This document shows positions 62,494-64,000 of a DNA stretch of 64,000 nucleotides, piece by piece. The notes under the pieces are model-generated. The model was not told the origin of the DNA. It saw only the letters and a list, made by a program, of their open reading frames with translations, and made no database searches. Each line of letters starts with the position of its first letter. Positions within the stretch are counted from its first letter, which is position 1. Where the stretch lies: positions 88,586,888 through 88,650,887 of the forward strand of contig NC_083571.1 in NCBI RefSeq assembly GCF_027579695.1. The letters run 5' to 3'. The stretch is from Neoarius graeffei. Taxonomy: Eukaryota; Chordata; Actinopteri; Siluriformes; Ariidae. The position numbers were made by a program, and so were the translations under genes.

Positions 62494-62550
<57 letters not shown>
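62494..62550. repeat. (TA)n microsatellite
   Basis: Over 25 TA units directly left of the last transposon; TA repeats also follow its right end at 63987. Confidence 0.95.
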
Positions 62551-62553
<3 letters not shown>

Positions 62554-62554
<1 letters not shown>

Positions 62555-63984
62555 GGGTTGGGCGGTATTACGGTAAGAAGGTATCCCGAGGTATCCAAAA
62601 GTACCAACGGTATCGGTCTCATTACCGTCATTTTAAAAAAATATATAATATCTAAATAAATATGGAGTACATGAGGTCATAATATAAAATAATAAATTGA
62701 AGATCATCCCGAATAACTGTGTGATCGTATTTTCACTAATTCTATCAATTTCCTAAAGAAGTTTTCATCGCGTGCAGGGTTGTTTATGTCGTTACCATGG
62801 CAACCCTGCGTGACATTTTGGAGTCTGACAGAAAGCTTCGCAAGAGACTGAGACTGGGGGTGTCATGGCTCAGATGGCTAAGGCACCGTACCATAAATCT
62901 GGGGACCCGGGTTCGATTCCGACCCGAGGTTATTTCCCGATCCCGTCTCTCTCTCCCCCGCTCATATACTGTCCTATCTAAAAAAAAAAAAAAAGAGGCT
63001 AAGACCGCGGTTGAAAGATGGCAAGTCAAGATAACGAGTTAGTGGCAAAAAAAAATACAACATCGGCAGTGTGGCAGTATTTTGGTTTCAAACCAAACGA
63101 AAAATCTAATATGTCCCCTAAGGCACACCATAGCCTGGGGTACTCCACTTCCACGAGATCTCTCCAATGAGTTGTGTTTTGAGTAGGTTACATGAGTAAC
63201 AACAAGGTAAAATAATATAACGTATGACATTTGGGATGTGGGTAATAAATGTTTGAAATGTCATCTACTGAAGAAACGGAAGAAAACATCGTAGCGTAAA
63301 CTGTTCGGTTTCTGGTGGGAATTAGCAATGCGCTTGCTATCTTTGTTGGGTGTGTTAAACCGTATGGATTTAAGTGGAATAATTGTAAGGAGTTATGTGA
63401 TCAAGACAACGTTTTAAGCAAGGTAAGGCCATTTGATTATTAATTTCCCCGCCATGGCATGACGTGGGCCCATATGATTTTGCCTTGTGCAGGTATCACG
63501 CATTTGAATTAGGTTCGCCTCATTTGCGCTGAAGAATATGGTTTATCGCGCAGTCTAAACGGACTTGGGTGTTGGTTGATTCTTTTTCTTTTCTTTTTTT
63601 ATTTCCCATGCTTGAAAGGGTATGATCCTGCTCATCGTGTACTTTTTTTTGATGGAGTAGGTGAAATAGTGCTGCAAATGGCGTTTCAACGCAGACATGT
63701 GTAAACGACAGTTGAATGCTATTTTCAAGATGAAGGAAGAGTTGCGTGATGCTTTGAAATATCTCTTAATCCATTCATCAATGCACAAAATTCGCTTTGC
63801 TGCTTAATCCATACCACAATGCACATAATTCGCTATGCTGCTTTTAAGTAGTACATTTGAGGCATAGGCGCACGTTACACAGTAGGCCGAAACAAAATAT
63901 TATTTTTTTCTCGGTAATACCGTATACCCCGGGAAAACACAGAGACGGTTTAAAGGTATCAAAATTTGGATACCGCCCAACCCT
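62554..63984 (+). mobile_element. hAT-like element with BED-type ORF start
   Basis: Ends AGGGTTGGGCGGTAT and ATACCGCCCAACCCT are perfect inverted repeats set in TA repeats, so the target copy cannot be defined. A 50-codon frame at 63018-63170 opens MASQDNELVAKKNTTSAVWQ then YFGF, as in fish hAT transposases with BED fingers, and is cut short. A SINE lies at 62853-62998. Confidence 0.8.
62853..62998 (+). mobile_element. tRNA-derived SINE, second family
   Basis: GGGGGTGTCATGGCTCAGA and GGGTTCGATTCCGACC, then ATACTGTCCTATCTAAAAAA. Target GAGACTGAGA/GAGGCTAAGA on both sides. Sister of 50711-50850. Confidence 0.85.
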
Positions 63985-64000
63985 AATATATATATATATA

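Overview
This window is vertebrate nuclear DNA, almost certainly from a teleost fish. The genes have many exons separated by long introns. The intervening DNA is packed with fish-type repeats: tRNA-headed DANA/mermaid-like SINEs, many Tc1-like transposons, hAT, Harbinger, Kolobok and P-like elements, and LINE tails. Species cannot be fixed from the sequence. I saw no prokaryotic features, CRISPR array or rRNA, and no convincing LTR element.

Four host genes can be assembled exon by exon with GT-AG junctions and unbroken frames. (1) A MARVELD3-like four-helix tight-junction protein lies on the minus strand in 3 exons (8416-11668, 299 aa). (2) mcm3, the MCM3 subunit of the replicative helicase, lies on the plus strand in 17 exons (24252-32955, 804 aa). 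(3) mep1b, the astacin metalloprotease meprin beta, lies on the minus strand in 13 exons (33324-44966, 617 aa) and stops soon after its MATH domain, so it lacks the EGF and transmembrane parts. (4) An RNF138/RNF125-type RING E3 ligase lies on the minus strand in 7 coding exons (46153-56613, 272 aa). Its RING has Lys where the zinc-binding His is expected. mcm3 and mep1b converge tail to tail, with 368 bases between stop codons. The RING gene lies head-to-tail behind mep1b. Human MEP1B also neighbours RNF125/RNF138, which supports the assignments.

Layout: 1-1.1 kb, young LINE with an open ORF and a tRNA-like unit upstream; 1.5-7.3 kb, nested Tc1/LINE/DNA transposons; 8.4-12 kb, MARVELD3-like gene and its promoter side; 12-16.5 kb, a SINE cluster containing a transposon built around iterated GGGGTAAGATGAGCCA motifs; 16.6-23.9 kb, four Tc1-like elements plus SINEs; 24.2-33.4 kb, mcm3 with a Tc1 and a Harbinger element in introns; 33.3-45 kb, mep1b with P-like, hAT and SINE insertions and a 0.65-kb tandem duplication; 46-56.6 kb, RING gene; 57-64 kb, no host gene seen, dominated by a 4.7-kb P-like element holding hAT and Kolobok elements and a large palindrome, then a BED-type hAT at the right edge.

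The genes do not form one pathway: they cover replication, extracellular proteolysis, ubiquitination and cell junctions. Their proximity is synteny, not an operon. No clear previously undescribed system was found. The best leads are the soluble-form meprin, the His-less RING, the iterated-motif transposon and the two P-like elements with related termini.
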